Shown: piece after piece, positions 7,567-15,805 of the stretch
Numbering within the stretch: the stretch's first letter is position 1
How the letters are laid out: every line of letters starts with the position of its first letter
From: Nocardioides seonyuensis
Lineage (GTDB): Bacteria; Actinomycetota; Actinomycetes; Propionibacteriales; Nocardioidaceae
DNA length: 64,000 bases
Assembly: GCF_004683965.1 (NCBI RefSeq)
Contig: NZ_CP038436.1
Location: forward strand, 1,426,001 to 1,490,000
Direction: 5' to 3'
Position numbers and translations under genes: made by a program
Notes under the pieces: model-generated
What the model saw: the letters and a program-made list of their open reading frames with translations, nothing else
Database searches by the model: none
Told to the model about the DNA's origin: nothing

Positions 7567-8337
7567 TCAGGCGGCCTCGGCGTGGGCCTGCTGGGCAACT
7601 GGGAGCAGGGAGGTCAGCTTCTGGGCGATGATGCGGGAGTTGGAGCCTGCCTGGATGGCGGCGATCCCCTCGATGGCCAGCTCCATCCGGGTGGTCTCGA
7701 GGTCGCTGAGCCGCTTGAGCCGGGCGCTGATGGGCAGCCAGAGCGCGTTGGCCGAGCAGACGCCCCACAGCGTGGCGAGGAACGCCGCGGCGATCAGGTG
7801 CCCGAGCTCCTCGGGCTGGGCGAGGTTCTCGAGCACGTGGACCAGCCCCATGACCGTTCCGACGATGCCGATGGTGGGCGCGTAGGCGCCGGCGTCGGCG
7901 AAGAACTTCGCCGCCTGCTTGTCGTGCAGCTTCTTGGCGTGGACCTCGGCCTCGAGGATCTCCCGCACGTCGTCGGGGTCGGTGCCGTCGATCGCCATCG
8001 TCATCCCCTTCACCAGGAAGGGGTCGTCGACGTTCTTCAGCTCGTCCTCCAGCGCCAGCAGGCCCTCGCGGCGTGCTCGCTCTGCCAGCTTGACGATGAC
8101 CGGGACCAGCTCGGCGGAGTTGGCTGCCTTGGCGGTGAACGCCCGCTTGAGGGAGCCGATCGCCGCCTTGCCGTCGGCGACCGTCCCTCCCGCGAAGCAG
8201 ATGGCCAGGGTGGCTCCGAAGACCAGCAGCATCGGCGGGAGCAGGAGCAGCGACATCGGGTCGCCGCCCTCCATCATGTTGGAGGCGACGATGACGACGA
8301 AGGCGAGGATGATGCCGATCAGGGTTGCCGGATCCAT
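7567..8337 (-). CDS. motA: Flagellar stator protein MotA
   Basis: A 256-aa membrane protein starting MDPATLIGIILAFVVIVASN, with four hydrophobic segments and the cytoplasmic loop that contacts FliG. The conserved pair of late helices includes APTIGIVGTVMGLVHVLENL and AAAFLATLWGVCSANALWLP. It conducts ions with MotB. The start was set at 8337 because the upstream frame overlaps flbD and the TGATG junction with flbD is typical of coupling. Confidence 0.96.
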   Translation of the reverse strand: MDPATLIGIILAFVVIVASNMMEGGDPMSLLLLPPMLLVFGATLAICFAGGTVADGKAAIGSLKRAFTAKAANSAELVPVIVKLAERARREGLLALEDELKNVDDPFLVKGMTMAIDGTDPDDVREILEAEVHAKKLHDKQAAKFFADAGAYAPTIGIVGTVMGLVHVLENLAQPEELGHLIAAAFLATLWGVCSANALWLPISARLKRLSDLETTRMELAIEGIAAIQAGSNSRIIAQKLTSLLPVAQQAHAEAA

Positions 8338-8609
8338 CAGTGAACCCCCTCGGGCGTCGAGTCGGCGGAGACTGCGGAGAGGTGCGAGCGGCCGGCCGCG
8401 GGGCGTGCGTCGTCGGGCTGGGTGCTGCCCGCGATGATGCGGCTGCGCCAGGCGCACACACGCGAGACGATCTCGTCCATCGGCTCCATGACGACGTACT
8501 TCTTGTCGTCCACGAGCGTGACGATCGTGTCCGGGGTGCTGTCGAGTCGCTCGATCAGGTCGGCGTTCAGCACGAACGCCGTCCCTGAGAGTCGGGTCAA
8601 CAAGATCAT
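8337..8609 (-). CDS. flbD: Small flagellar protein of the FlbD family
   Basis: A 90-aa protein beginning MILLTRLSGTAFVLNADLIE, with TPDTIVTLVDDKKYVV, the FlbD-family core found next to motA in many Gram-positive flagellar clusters. The molecular role is not established. The last 35 residues are variable. It is the first gene of the flbD-motA-motB-fliL operon. Its Shine-Dalgarno-like AGGG lies in the loop of a small hairpin that matches the CsrA consensus, so its translation may be controlled. Confidence 0.85.
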   Translation of the reverse strand: MILLTRLSGTAFVLNADLIERLDSTPDTIVTLVDDKKYVVMEPMDEIVSRVCAWRSRIIAGSTQPDDARPAAGRSHLSAVSADSTPEGVH

Positions 8610-8613
8610 TTCG

Positions 8614-8658
8614 GCACCATCCCTGTGCGGTGTGACGAGACCCGTCCATGGGTCTCGT
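8614..8658 (-). promoter_or_regulatory. flbD leader with two GGA-loop hairpins (candidate CsrA sites)
   Basis: Minus strand: a perfect 9-bp stem ACGAGACCC/GGGTCTCGT with loop ATGGAC (8635-8658) starts six bases after the -10 element. A second stem GCAC/GTGC with loop AGGGATG (8614-8628) lies four bases before the ATG. The segment ACAGGGATG equals the core of the CsrA SELEX consensus ACARGGAUG as I remember it, and its AGGG is the likely Shine-Dalgarno. Two sites, one covering the ribosome site, is the classical repression layout. Confidence 0.55.
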
Positions 8659-8664
8659 GTCTCT

Positions 8665-8694
8665 TCATCGGTCGTGGTCGCGGCGACCTGAGGG
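8665..8694 (-). promoter_or_regulatory. Sigma-28 type promoter of the flbD-motA-motB-fliL operon
   Basis: Minus strand: CCCTCAG (8694-8688), 15 bases, ACCGATGA (8672-8665). The predicted start is near 8658, at the foot of the leader hairpin. It is separated from flgE by the terminator at 8711-8747. Confidence 0.7.
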
Positions 8695-8710
8695 AACGCC
8701 GCAGAAATGC

Positions 8711-8747
8711 CGGACGCCCCGACCGGACTCTTCCGGCGGGGCGTCCG
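8711..8747 (-). terminator. Terminator after flgE
   Basis: A perfect 10-bp inverted repeat CGGACGCCCC/GGGGCGTCCG, with further pairing of CCGG inside the loop, begins nine bases after the flgE stop codon. There is no run of T, as is common for actinobacterial terminators. It closes the long flgB-to-flgE operon. Confidence 0.75.
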
Positions 8748-8755
8748 TGCGCGGG

Positions 8756-9595
8756 TCAGCGCTTGATGTTGACGAGCTCCTCGAGGACCTGGTCGGAGGT
8801 CGTGATCACGCGCGAGCTCGCCTGGAACCCGCGCTGGGCGAGGATCAGGTTGGTGAACTCGGCGGCGAGGTCGACGTTCGACATCTCCAGGGCACCACCC
8901 AGCAGGCTGCCCCGGGCGCCCTCGCCGGCCACGCCGAGCTCGGGGTTCCCGGAGTTGGCGCTGGCGCGGAAGGCCGTCTCGCCGACCTTCTCCAGGCCGG
9001 CCGGGTTGGTGAAGTCGGCCACCGCGACGATGGCGATGTCGCGCTGGACGTCGTCGGTGAACGTGCCGCGCAGGACGCCGTCGCTGCCGATGGAGTACGA
9101 CGTCATCTCGACGCCGGCGGGCAGGGTGCCGGCGATGGCGTCGATGTTGATGTCGACGAGGGCGCCGCCGGGGTCGCCGGGCGCGTAGCCCTGGACCTTC
9201 TTGCCGCTGGGGGCGACCAGGTTGCCGGACTCGTCCCAGTTGAACGCACCGGCCCGGGTGTAGACGCGCTCGGCGCCCGACCCGAGGACGAACATCCCGT
9301 CGCCCTGGAGCATGAGGTCGGTCGAGCTGCCGGTGACCTGGGCCGAGCCCTGGGTGAAGTTGCCACGCGTCGCGGCCACCTGCACGCCGAGGCCGACCTG
9401 CAGCGGGTTGGTGCCGCCCTCGGTCGCGTTGGCGCCGGCGGCGCCGCGCATGACCTGGCTCAGGGTGTCCTGGAAGACGGTGGTGCTGGCCTTGAAGCCG
9501 ACGGTGTTGGCGTTGGCGATGTTGTTGCCGGTGACGTCGAGCATCGTCTGGTTGGCGCGAAGGCCGCTGATGCCGGAGAAGAGTGAGCGGAGCAT
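8756..9595 (-). CDS. flgE: Flagellar hook protein FlgE (short form)
   Basis: A 279-aa axial protein. The N-terminal rod/hook signature MLRSLFSGISGLRANQTMLD precedes NIANANTVGFKAS, and the C terminus has [20 protein letters not shown]. It builds the hook, joining rod and filament. It is much shorter than the enterobacterial hook protein (about 400 aa), so the outer hook domain is reduced. The start at 9595 was preferred to the longer frame because it gives the exact family N terminus. A FlgF/FlgG rod role is the main alternative, but the position after flgD favours FlgE. Confidence 0.88.
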   Translation of the reverse strand: MLRSLFSGISGLRANQTMLDVTGNNIANANTVGFKASTTVFQDTLSQVMRGAAGANATEGGTNPLQVGLGVQVAATRGNFTQGSAQVTGSSTDLMLQGDGMFVLGSGAERVYTRAGAFNWDESGNLVAPSGKKVQGYAPGDPGGALVDINIDAIAGTLPAGVEMTSYSIGSDGVLRGTFTDDVQRDIAIVAVADFTNPAGLEKVGETAFRASANSGNPELGVAGEGARGSLLGGALEMSNVDLAAEFTNLILAQRGFQASSRVITTSDQVLEELVNIKR

Positions 9596-9620
9596 GTCGG
9601 TGGTCCTTTCAGTCGCGGCG

Positions 9621-10121
9621 TCAGGCCGCGGTGCCGGCAGTGCCAGCGGGGTCGGTGGGGTCGGTCGGGACGGACTCGGTGGGTGTGGCGGGAGTGCCGG
9701 TGGAGGGGCTGCCGACGGAGAGGAGCTGCGCGAGCTTGACCTCGACACCGCCGATCCCGAAGACGGGGCCCTCGGCACCGAAGGTGACGTTGTCGATGGT
9801 TCCGGTGTGGGTCGTGACGCCGTCGGCGTCGACCCAGCTGACGGGCTTGCCGACCATCGCGCCGGCGCCGAACGCCATCTGGGTGCCGAGCAGCGCGCCG
9901 ACACCGTCGGCGACGTCCTGCATCTTCTCCAGGGCGGTGAACTGCGCCGACTGGGCGAGGAACTCCCCGGAGTCGGTGGGGTTCAACGGGTCCTGGTAGC
10001 GCAGCTGCGCCACCATGAGCTCGAGGAACATCTGCTTGTCCTCCTGCGCCTCCGTCGCCGACGGGGTGGCACTGGCGAACGCGTTGGACTGGGTCAACGC
10101 CTCTGTTGCCGAGATGCTCAC
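9621..10121 (-). CDS. flgD: Hook assembly scaffold FlgD
   Basis: FlgD caps the growing hook. The conserved N-terminal domain reads MFLELMVAQLRYQDPLNPTD and AQSAQFTALEKMQ. The C-terminal part has a short beta region and ends in a Pro/Thr-rich tail from about residue 140. GTG at 10121 is chosen because AGGAGG lies six bases upstream; a GTG at 10136 would place the start on the Shine-Dalgarno itself. 166 aa. It is 11 bases after fliK. Confidence 0.94.
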   Translation of the reverse strand: MSISATEALTQSNAFASATPSATEAQEDKQMFLELMVAQLRYQDPLNPTDSGEFLAQSAQFTALEKMQDVADGVGALLGTQMAFGAGAMVGKPVSWVDADGVTTHTGTIDNVTFGAEGPVFGIGGVEVKLAQLLSVGSPSTGTPATPTESVPTDPTDPAGTAGTAA

Positions 10122-10132
10122 GGGATCCCTCC

Positions 10133-11398
10133 TCACATGGTCAGGTCGATGCCTCGCGAGGCATCGGTGACCGGGTTGGGACGGAGCGGGTGTGCTCCGT
10201 CGGTGAGGCCGTCCCTGGCCGTCGATCCACCACGCGTCCGTGCGTGCTGGTCCTGGTCGTCGGTCCGGCCTCGGCCGGACGCGTTCGTGTCGCCGCCGCT
10301 GCCGAAGGCACCGGAGGAGTCGGGGTGGGCGGAGCGCTCGGGCGACGGCCAGCCCTGCTGGCTGCCCGGCGTGGCGCTCGGGAGGTCGCGCACGACGACG
10401 CGCGCGTCGCCGGTGCCGGCGAGCTCGAGGACCCGTCGCAGCTCGGGGGCACCCTCGAGGAGCGCCCGCTGGGCGTCGTCGCCGGCCGCGAGCCGGACGA
10501 GCACCTCGCCGTTGCGGACGGTCAGGGTGACCCGCACCTCGCCGAGCGCCTCGGGCTGCAGGAGCATGGTGACGTGGTGGACGCCGTTGCCGCGCGACAC
10601 CATCCGGGTGACCTCCGGCGCGAGCTGGGAGACGACCGGGACCGGGCGGGCGGCATCGGTGCCGGACGTGGTGGTCGGAGTCGTCGCCGGCGCGGACGCG
10701 GCGGCGGCCGGTGCGACTCCGGTGGGAGCCGGCGCCGGCGCGGGTGCCGCCTCGTTCTCCGACGCCCGTGCGGGGGCCGCGGCGGCGGGCGGCTGGTCGC
10801 CGGGCTCGCGCTGCGACGTGTCGGCGGACGCCGGTGCCGCGACGTCCGTGGTGGAGCCGGGGGTGCTCGTGGACGGGCCCTCGACTGCGGCGCCCTGGTC
10901 CGTGCCCGGCAGACCGGGCTGACCGGCGGCTGCGACGACGGCCGGGGTGGCTGTCGTCGAGGTGGACTGTGTCTGCGCGCGGGCGGTCGCGAGCGGGTCC
11001 CCGGCCACAGTGCCCTCGGCCGCGACCGTGCCCGAGTCGACCGACTCGTCGGCTGACGGGAGACCGCTCGGGGCGGCGGTGACGGGCGTGGGCACCAGCG
11101 GGGTGGCGAGCGTGGCCCAGAGGGGCGTCGCGACGGGAGCCACGACCTGCTCGTCTCCTGCGGCGGGCGTGCCCTCGGCGGCAGTCGGTTCGACCGTCTC
11201 CCCCTCGGACACGACGGGGGGTACGACGACCGCCTCGGCGGCACCGGTGCCGGCCGGGGTGGGCTGCCCCTCGCCCAGGAGGCTCGAGACCAGCGCGGCG
11301 AACGTGCCGTCGGCCGGGCCGCCCTCGGCCGCACCGGCCTCACCGGTCGACGTGGCGGGTGCGACGGTGGACGCCGTCGTCATGGGGGTGATGCTCAT
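10133..11398 (-). CDS. fliK: Flagellar hook-length control protein FliK
   Basis: A 421-aa protein. The first 270 residues are low complexity and rich in Ala, Pro, Thr, Gly and Val, which suits a secreted molecular ruler. The C-terminal switch domain holds HHVTMLLQPEALGEVRVTLT and VRNGEVLVRLAAGDDAQRAL, the Flg_hook block that contacts FlhB. The C-terminal tail after residue 360 is charged and disordered. Start MSITPMTTAS at 11398 overlaps the upstream hydrolase stop by four bases. Confidence 0.93.
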   Translation of the reverse strand: MSITPMTTASTVAPATSTGEAGAAEGGPADGTFAALVSSLLGEGQPTPAGTGAAEAVVVPPVVSEGETVEPTAAEGTPAAGDEQVVAPVATPLWATLATPLVPTPVTAAPSGLPSADESVDSGTVAAEGTVAGDPLATARAQTQSTSTTATPAVVAAAGQPGLPGTDQGAAVEGPSTSTPGSTTDVAAPASADTSQREPGDQPPAAAAPARASENEAAPAPAPAPTGVAPAAAASAPATTPTTTSGTDAARPVPVVSQLAPEVTRMVSRGNGVHHVTMLLQPEALGEVRVTLTVRNGEVLVRLAAGDDAQRALLEGAPELRRVLELAGTGDARVVVRDLPSATPGSQQGWPSPERSAHPDSSGAFGSGGDTNASGRGRTDDQDQHARTRGGSTARDGLTDGAHPLRPNPVTDASRGIDLTM

Positions 11399-12390
11399 GC
11401 GGCTCCTCCCCAGCTGGCCATGACCGACTGGACGTAGTTGCGGGTCTCGGGGTAGGGCGGGACGCCGTCGTAGCGCATGACGGCTCCGGGTCCGGCGTTG
11501 TAGGCGGCCAGGGCGAGGTCGACCTGGCCGAACCTCGTGAGCAGGTCGTTGAGGAGGCGGGCGGCGCCGTCGACGGCCTGGGGCGGGTCGAAGGGGTTGG
11601 CGACGCCGAGTCCGGCGGCGGTGCCGGGCATCAGCTGCATCAGGCCCTGGGCCCCTGCCGGGCTGACCGCGTCGGCGTCGAAGGCCGACTCCTGCCGCGC
11701 GACCGCGGCCAGCAGCGTCGGGTCGACCCCGTGCGTCGCACCGGCTGCCTCGAAGAGCGCGGCGTAGGGGGTGTCGGCGGAGACGCGGCCGCTGACCGCG
11801 CCCGCGGCGGCGACTGCGCCGGTCGGCGCCGAGGCACCCTCGGGCAGCACCCGCCGGATGTAGTCCGGGGGATTCGTCACGGGGACGACCTGGACGTGCC
11901 CGCCGGGACGGGGCGCCTCGATCATCTGGCCGTTGCCGATGTAGATCGCGATGTGGTCGGCTCCGACGTTGCGGCTGGAGTTGTCCCACGCGATGAGGTC
12001 GCCGGGCTGGGCCTGCGCCATGCTCGGGACTGCGGTGCCGGAGCGCGCCTGGTCGGCGGAGAGCCGCGGGAGCTCGATGCCGACCGCCTTGAAGGCCTGC
12101 TGCACCAGGCCGGAGCAGTCGACACCGCGCTGGGGGTCGTTGCCGCCCCAGACGTAGGGCAGGCCGAGCATCTCCTTGGCGTTGGCGACGACCTGCTGCC
12201 CCATCTCGCCACCGGCGCCTCCGGCGGGCAGTCCGCCGAGCGCGTCGCCGGCCGCGGGTGCGCCGACGGCCGTCCGGGAGAGGACACCGGAGAACGACGT
12301 AGTGCCGACCGTGGTCGAGCTCGAGCCGGGCAGGAGTGCGATCTGAGCCTGGATCTGTGCGATCCGGGCGGTCACGTCGGTGACGGTCAC
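11395..12390 (-). CDS. Flagellar peptidoglycan hydrolase: NlpC/P60 endopeptidase fused to a lytic transglycosylase
   Basis: A 331-aa protein with two cell-wall domains in one chain. An NlpC/P60 domain spans residues 62-175, with catalytic Cys92 in RGVDCSGL and His146 in GADHIAIYIG. An SLT domain spans about 205-325, with catalytic Glu234 in ARQESAFD, then GAQGLMQLMPGTAAGLG and LAAYNAGPGAV. It has no signal peptide, so it is probably exported by the flagellar apparatus, like the muramidase part of FlgJ in proteobacteria. It overlaps fliJ and fliK by four bases each. Function in opening the wall for the rod is inferred from domains and position. Confidence 0.9.
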   Translation of the reverse strand: MTVTDVTARIAQIQAQIALLPGSSSTTVGTTSFSGVLSRTAVGAPAAGDALGGLPAGGAGGEMGQQVVANAKEMLGLPYVWGGNDPQRGVDCSGLVQQAFKAVGIELPRLSADQARSGTAVPSMAQAQPGDLIAWDNSSRNVGADHIAIYIGNGQMIEAPRPGGHVQVVPVTNPPDYIRRVLPEGASAPTGAVAAAGAVSGRVSADTPYAALFEAAGATHGVDPTLLAAVARQESAFDADAVSPAGAQGLMQLMPGTAAGLGVANPFDPPQAVDGAARLLNDLLTRFGQVDLALAAYNAGPGAVMRYDGVPPYPETRNYVQSVMASWGGAA

Positions 12391-12857
12391 GACGTACCTT
12401 CCTGGTCGATGAGGGTGCGGCGGTCGCGCAGCCAGCGGCTGGCGACCAGGTCGTCGACCTCGGCGGTCTCGCGCCGGTCCCGCTCGGCGCGGCGCTCGGC
12501 CTCGCGCCGCTCCAGCAGGAGCTCGACGGCGGAGAGCCGGGTCTTGTCGTGCTGCCAGTGGGCCCGGGCGGCCGTGGTCACGGTGCCGGCGGTGGCGAGG
12601 GCCTTGTCAGCGAGGGTCACCTCGCCGGCCATGGCGGCGACGCCGAGGCGTCCGAGCGCGAACCGGGCCGGGTCGACCGTCTCGGGGAGGGTCGTCTGGG
12701 CGAGCCGGGTGCGTACGGCGTCCAGTCGACGCGCTGCCTCCCGCTCGTCGGCGGCGGCCCGGCCCAGGCCCAGCCGGCTGTCCTGCTCGCGCACGGAGCG
12801 CACACGGGCGACGGCGCGCATGCCGGCGTCCGGGTCGTTGTCTCGGGTCCGGGCCAT
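12387..12857 (-). CDS. fliJ: Flagellar export chaperone FliJ
   Basis: A 156-aa, almost wholly alpha-helical, charged protein with long coiled-coil stretches (ERREAERRAERDRRETAEVD near the C terminus). It is located directly after fliI. FliJ links the FliI ATPase ring to FlhA. ATG at 12857 overlaps the fliI stop by one base (TGATG); a GTG three bases earlier is possible. FliJ is weakly conserved, so the call leans on position and helical character. Confidence 0.85.
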   Translation of the reverse strand: MARTRDNDPDAGMRAVARVRSVREQDSRLGLGRAAADEREAARRLDAVRTRLAQTTLPETVDPARFALGRLGVAAMAGEVTLADKALATAGTVTTAARAHWQHDKTRLSAVELLLERREAERRAERDRRETAEVDDLVASRWLRDRRTLIDQEGTS

Positions 12858-14158
12858 CACGCCACCAGCTCACCGAGGAGTCGCCACGTGTCCGCGAGCG
12901 ACGTCTGGTCGTCCATGTCCTGGCGGAGGAACGAGTCGATGCCGGCCCTGCGGGCCAGTGCGACGTCGGCGTCGGGGTCGGCCCCCGGGACGTAGGCGCC
13001 GATCTCGACGAGCTCGCGCACGGATCGGTGGGCCGCCATCAGGCGACGCAGCCGGGTGGCGTCGGCGCGCTGCTCCTGGCCGGTGACGGCGGTGGTGCAG
13101 CGGGAGATCGACTCGAGCACGTCGATGCTGGGGAAGTGGCCAGCCGTGGCCAGCCGCCGCGAGAGGACGATGTGCCCGTCGAGGATCGACCGCGCGGTGT
13201 CGCCGATCGGGTCCTGCATGTCGTCGCCCTCCACGAGGACGGTGTAGAGGCCGGTGATGCTGCCGCGGTCGGAGGTGCCGGCCCGCTCGAGCAGCTGGGG
13301 CATGAGGGTGAACACGCTCGGCGGGTAGCCGCGGGTGGCCGGCGGCTCCCCCGCGGACAGGCCGATCTCGCGCTGGGCCATGGCGACGCGGGTGAGGCTG
13401 TCCATCATCAGGACGACGTGGCGCCCGTCGTCGCGGAACCACTCCGCGATGCGGGTGGCGACCGAGGCGGCACGGAGCCGCTCGACCGGCGGCGCGTCGG
13501 AGGTCGCGACGACCACGACGGATCGGGCGAGGCCCTCGGGGCCGATGTCGTTCTCGATGAACTCGCGCACCTCGCGGCCGCGCTCGCCCACCAGGGCGAT
13601 CACCGAGACCTCGGCGTCGGTGCCGCGCGCGACCATGGAGAGCAGGCTCGACTTGCCGACGCCCGAGCCGGCCATGATGCCGATGCGCTGTCCGCGGCCG
13701 ACCGGCGTCATGGCGTCCAGGGCGCGCACGCCCAGTCCGAGCTGGTGGTCGATGCGGGGACGGCTCAGCGCGGGCGGGGCCGAGTTGGTGACGCTGACCA
13801 GCGAGAGGTGGTCGATCGGCGGGCCGCCGTCGATCGGGCGGCCGAGGCCGTCGAGGACGCGCCCGCGCAGGCTGTCGCCGACGCGGACCCGCAGCGGGCC
13901 ACCGGTGTGGCGTACGACGTCGCTGACGCAGAGCCCGGCGGTGGCACCCAGCGGGAGGCACGTGAGGCCGGCCGGGCCGCTGGCCGCGACCTCGGCGAGC
14001 ACCTGGGTGCTGCCCTGAATGGCGACCAGGTCGCCCACGGCCGCGCGCAGGCCGGTGACCCGGACCTGCAGCCCGAGCAGCTCGGCCACCTGGCCCAGCA
14101 CCACGGGTGCGGTCGCTGCGAGGGCACGGGCCCTCGTCTCGTCGGTCAGGAGGGTCAC
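12857..14158 (-). CDS. fliI: Flagellum-specific ATPase FliI
   Basis: A 433-aa ATPase related to the F1 beta subunit that energises flagellar export. Walker A is GSGVGKSS at residues 164-171. Other marks are ALVGERGREVREF, the Walker B region HVVLMMDSLTR, and YTVLVEGDDMQDPIGDTARS. GTG at 14158 overlaps the fliH stop (GTGA). A longer frame reading upstream is only the antisense-rich 3' part of fliH and was not used. Confidence 0.97.
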   Translation of the reverse strand: MTLLTDETRARALAATAPVVLGQVAELLGLQVRVTGLRAAVGDLVAIQGSTQVLAEVAASGPAGLTCLPLGATAGLCVSDVVRHTGGPLRVRVGDSLRGRVLDGLGRPIDGGPPIDHLSLVSVTNSAPPALSRPRIDHQLGLGVRALDAMTPVGRGQRIGIMAGSGVGKSSLLSMVARGTDAEVSVIALVGERGREVREFIENDIGPEGLARSVVVVATSDAPPVERLRAASVATRIAEWFRDDGRHVVLMMDSLTRVAMAQREIGLSAGEPPATRGYPPSVFTLMPQLLERAGTSDRGSITGLYTVLVEGDDMQDPIGDTARSILDGHIVLSRRLATAGHFPSIDVLESISRCTTAVTGQEQRADATRLRRLMAAHRSVRELVEIGAYVPGADPDADVALARRAGIDSFLRQDMDDQTSLADTWRLLGELVA

Positions 14159-14808
14159 GACAGGACCTCGCGCAACCGCTCCAGGACGCCTTCGACCCGC
14201 AGGTCGACGACGTGGTCGTCGGCCTGGGCGACCGCGTCGGCGCGCTCGAGGGTGGGGTCCGCCACGACGGTGACCCCCAGCTCCCGGAGCTCGTCGGCGG
14301 CGAGCGCCACGTCGGGGTGCAGGCGCACCGAGCACACGTCGTGCTCGGGGAGGAGGCCTGCGACCCGGTCGACGACGTGCGCGGGGTCGGGCACGACGGA
14401 CCCCACGAGCTCGCGGGTCAGCTCCAGCGCCAGCTCCAGGGCCTGCTCGTCCACACGACGGCATACGTGCGCCAGCTCCTGCTGCGCGACCTCGGCGGCA
14501 CGACGCAGCGCCGCCAGGCACTCGGCGTGCTCCGCGGCACGAGTCCGCTCACGCTCCGCGGCGGCCTCGGTCTCCAGCTCGAGGGCGACCTCGGCGTCAC
14601 GGTGTCCCTGGGCCCATCCGGTCGCGTAGCCCTGCGCCCGAGCAGCGTTGCTGACCGAGTCGGCGAGCTCCTCGAGGAAGGGGTCGGCGCTGCCACTGCG
14701 ACCGCCGTCGTGACCGGCGGTGTCGTACCGCAGGTCGGGCATGCGGAGGTCCGTCACCCCGGCCGCGCCGGGGTCGCGCAGCACGAGGGTGTCACTCGAC
14801 GAACTCAT
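14155..14808 (-). CDS. fliH: FliI regulator / stator FliH
   Basis: A 217-aa protein. A disordered N terminus leads to a long helical segment rich in Glu/Arg/Ala (about residues 50-130), with GYATGWAQGHRDAEVALE, then a C-terminal domain like the peripheral stalk of ATP synthases (VCSVRLHPDVALAADELRE). FliH dimers hold FliI at the C-ring. ATG at 14808 lies inside the 3' end of fliG, overlapping it by 17 bases. Confidence 0.9.
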   Translation of the reverse strand: MSSSSDTLVLRDPGAAGVTDLRMPDLRYDTAGHDGGRSGSADPFLEELADSVSNAARAQGYATGWAQGHRDAEVALELETEAAAERERTRAAEHAECLAALRRAAEVAQQELAHVCRRVDEQALELALELTRELVGSVVPDPAHVVDRVAGLLPEHDVCSVRLHPDVALAADELRELGVTVVADPTLERADAVAQADDHVVDLRVEGVLERLREVLS

Positions 14809-15805
14809 CGTCGCCTCCTCGCCTGACCACGATCTCGCCGCTCTCCTCGAGCGTGCGGATGGTGCGGATGATCGCCTGCTGCGCCTCCTCGACCTGCGAG
14901 AGCCGGACGGAGCCGAGCATGTCGACCTCCTCGAGGACGTTCTGCGCGGCCCGCTCGGAGAGGTTGGTCGTGATCTTGTCGCGCACGGCCTCGCCGACTC
15001 CCTTGAGCGCGAGGGCCAGCTCGGCGCTGTCCACCTTGCGCAGCACCAGCTGCACGTCACGGTCGCCGAGGCTCACGATGTCCTCGAACATGAACATCCG
15101 GCTGCGGACCTCCTCGGCGAGGGCGGCGTCGAGCGCCTCGAGGCCCTCGACGATCTGCCGCTCGGTCGAGCGGTCGGCGCGGTTGATGATGTTCACCAGC
15201 GGCCCCACACCACCCACGCGCGACGACGAGGACGGGTGCAGCACCGAGGACAGGCGCCGCTCGAGCACCGTCTCCACGACGCCCACCGTGTCGGGGTTGG
15301 CGCGATCCATCACCGCGATGCGGTGGGCGATCTCGGCCTGCAGCTCCGGGGAGAGGCCCGACAGCACCAGGGACGCCTTCTCGGCGGACATGTGCGCGAG
15401 GACCAGGGCGATGACCTGCGGGTGCTCGTCGCGGATGAAGGAGCGCAGCTGCGCCGGGTCGGCCCGCTGGAGGAACTGGAACGGCAGCTGGATGGCCATG
15501 GCGTTGAGGCGTTGCAGCGCCTCCTCGGCCCGGTCCTCGCCGAGCGAGGCGCGCAGCAGCTCACGGGCGTACTCGATGCCGCCCTGGAGCATGTGCTCCC
15601 GCGCGCTCAGCAACGCGCCGAACTCCCCCATCACCTGGCGGATCTCGTCCGCCTCCACCGCGGCGAGCTGGGCGATCTCGGCGGAGATCGACTCGACCTC
15701 CTCCTCGCTCATGTGAGCGAGGACCTTCGCGGCATTCTCCTTGCCGAGCTTGACGAGCACGATCGCCGCCTTCCGGGCGCCGAGCCCGGCCACCACCGAC
15801 GTCAC
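14792..15805 (-). CDS. fliG: Flagellar motor switch protein FliG
   Basis: FliG couples the rotor to the stator. The 337-aa protein has the N-terminal domain (KAAIVLVKLGKENAAKVLAH), the middle EHPQ motif in IRDEHPQVIALVLAHM, and the C-terminal torque domain with charged residues and MFMFEDIVSLGDRDVQLVLR. Length and layout are standard. It overlaps the fliF stop by four bases. Confidence 0.97.
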   Translation of the reverse strand: MTSVVAGLGARKAAIVLVKLGKENAAKVLAHMSEEEVESISAEIAQLAAVEADEIRQVMGEFGALLSAREHMLQGGIEYARELLRASLGEDRAEEALQRLNAMAIQLPFQFLQRADPAQLRSFIRDEHPQVIALVLAHMSAEKASLVLSGLSPELQAEIAHRIAVMDRANPDTVGVVETVLERRLSSVLHPSSSSRVGGVGPLVNIINRADRSTERQIVEGLEALDAALAEEVRSRMFMFEDIVSLGDRDVQLVLRKVDSAELALALKGVGEAVRDKITTNLSERAAQNVLEEVDMLGSVRLSQVEEAQQAIIRTIRTLEESGEIVVRRGGDDEFVE

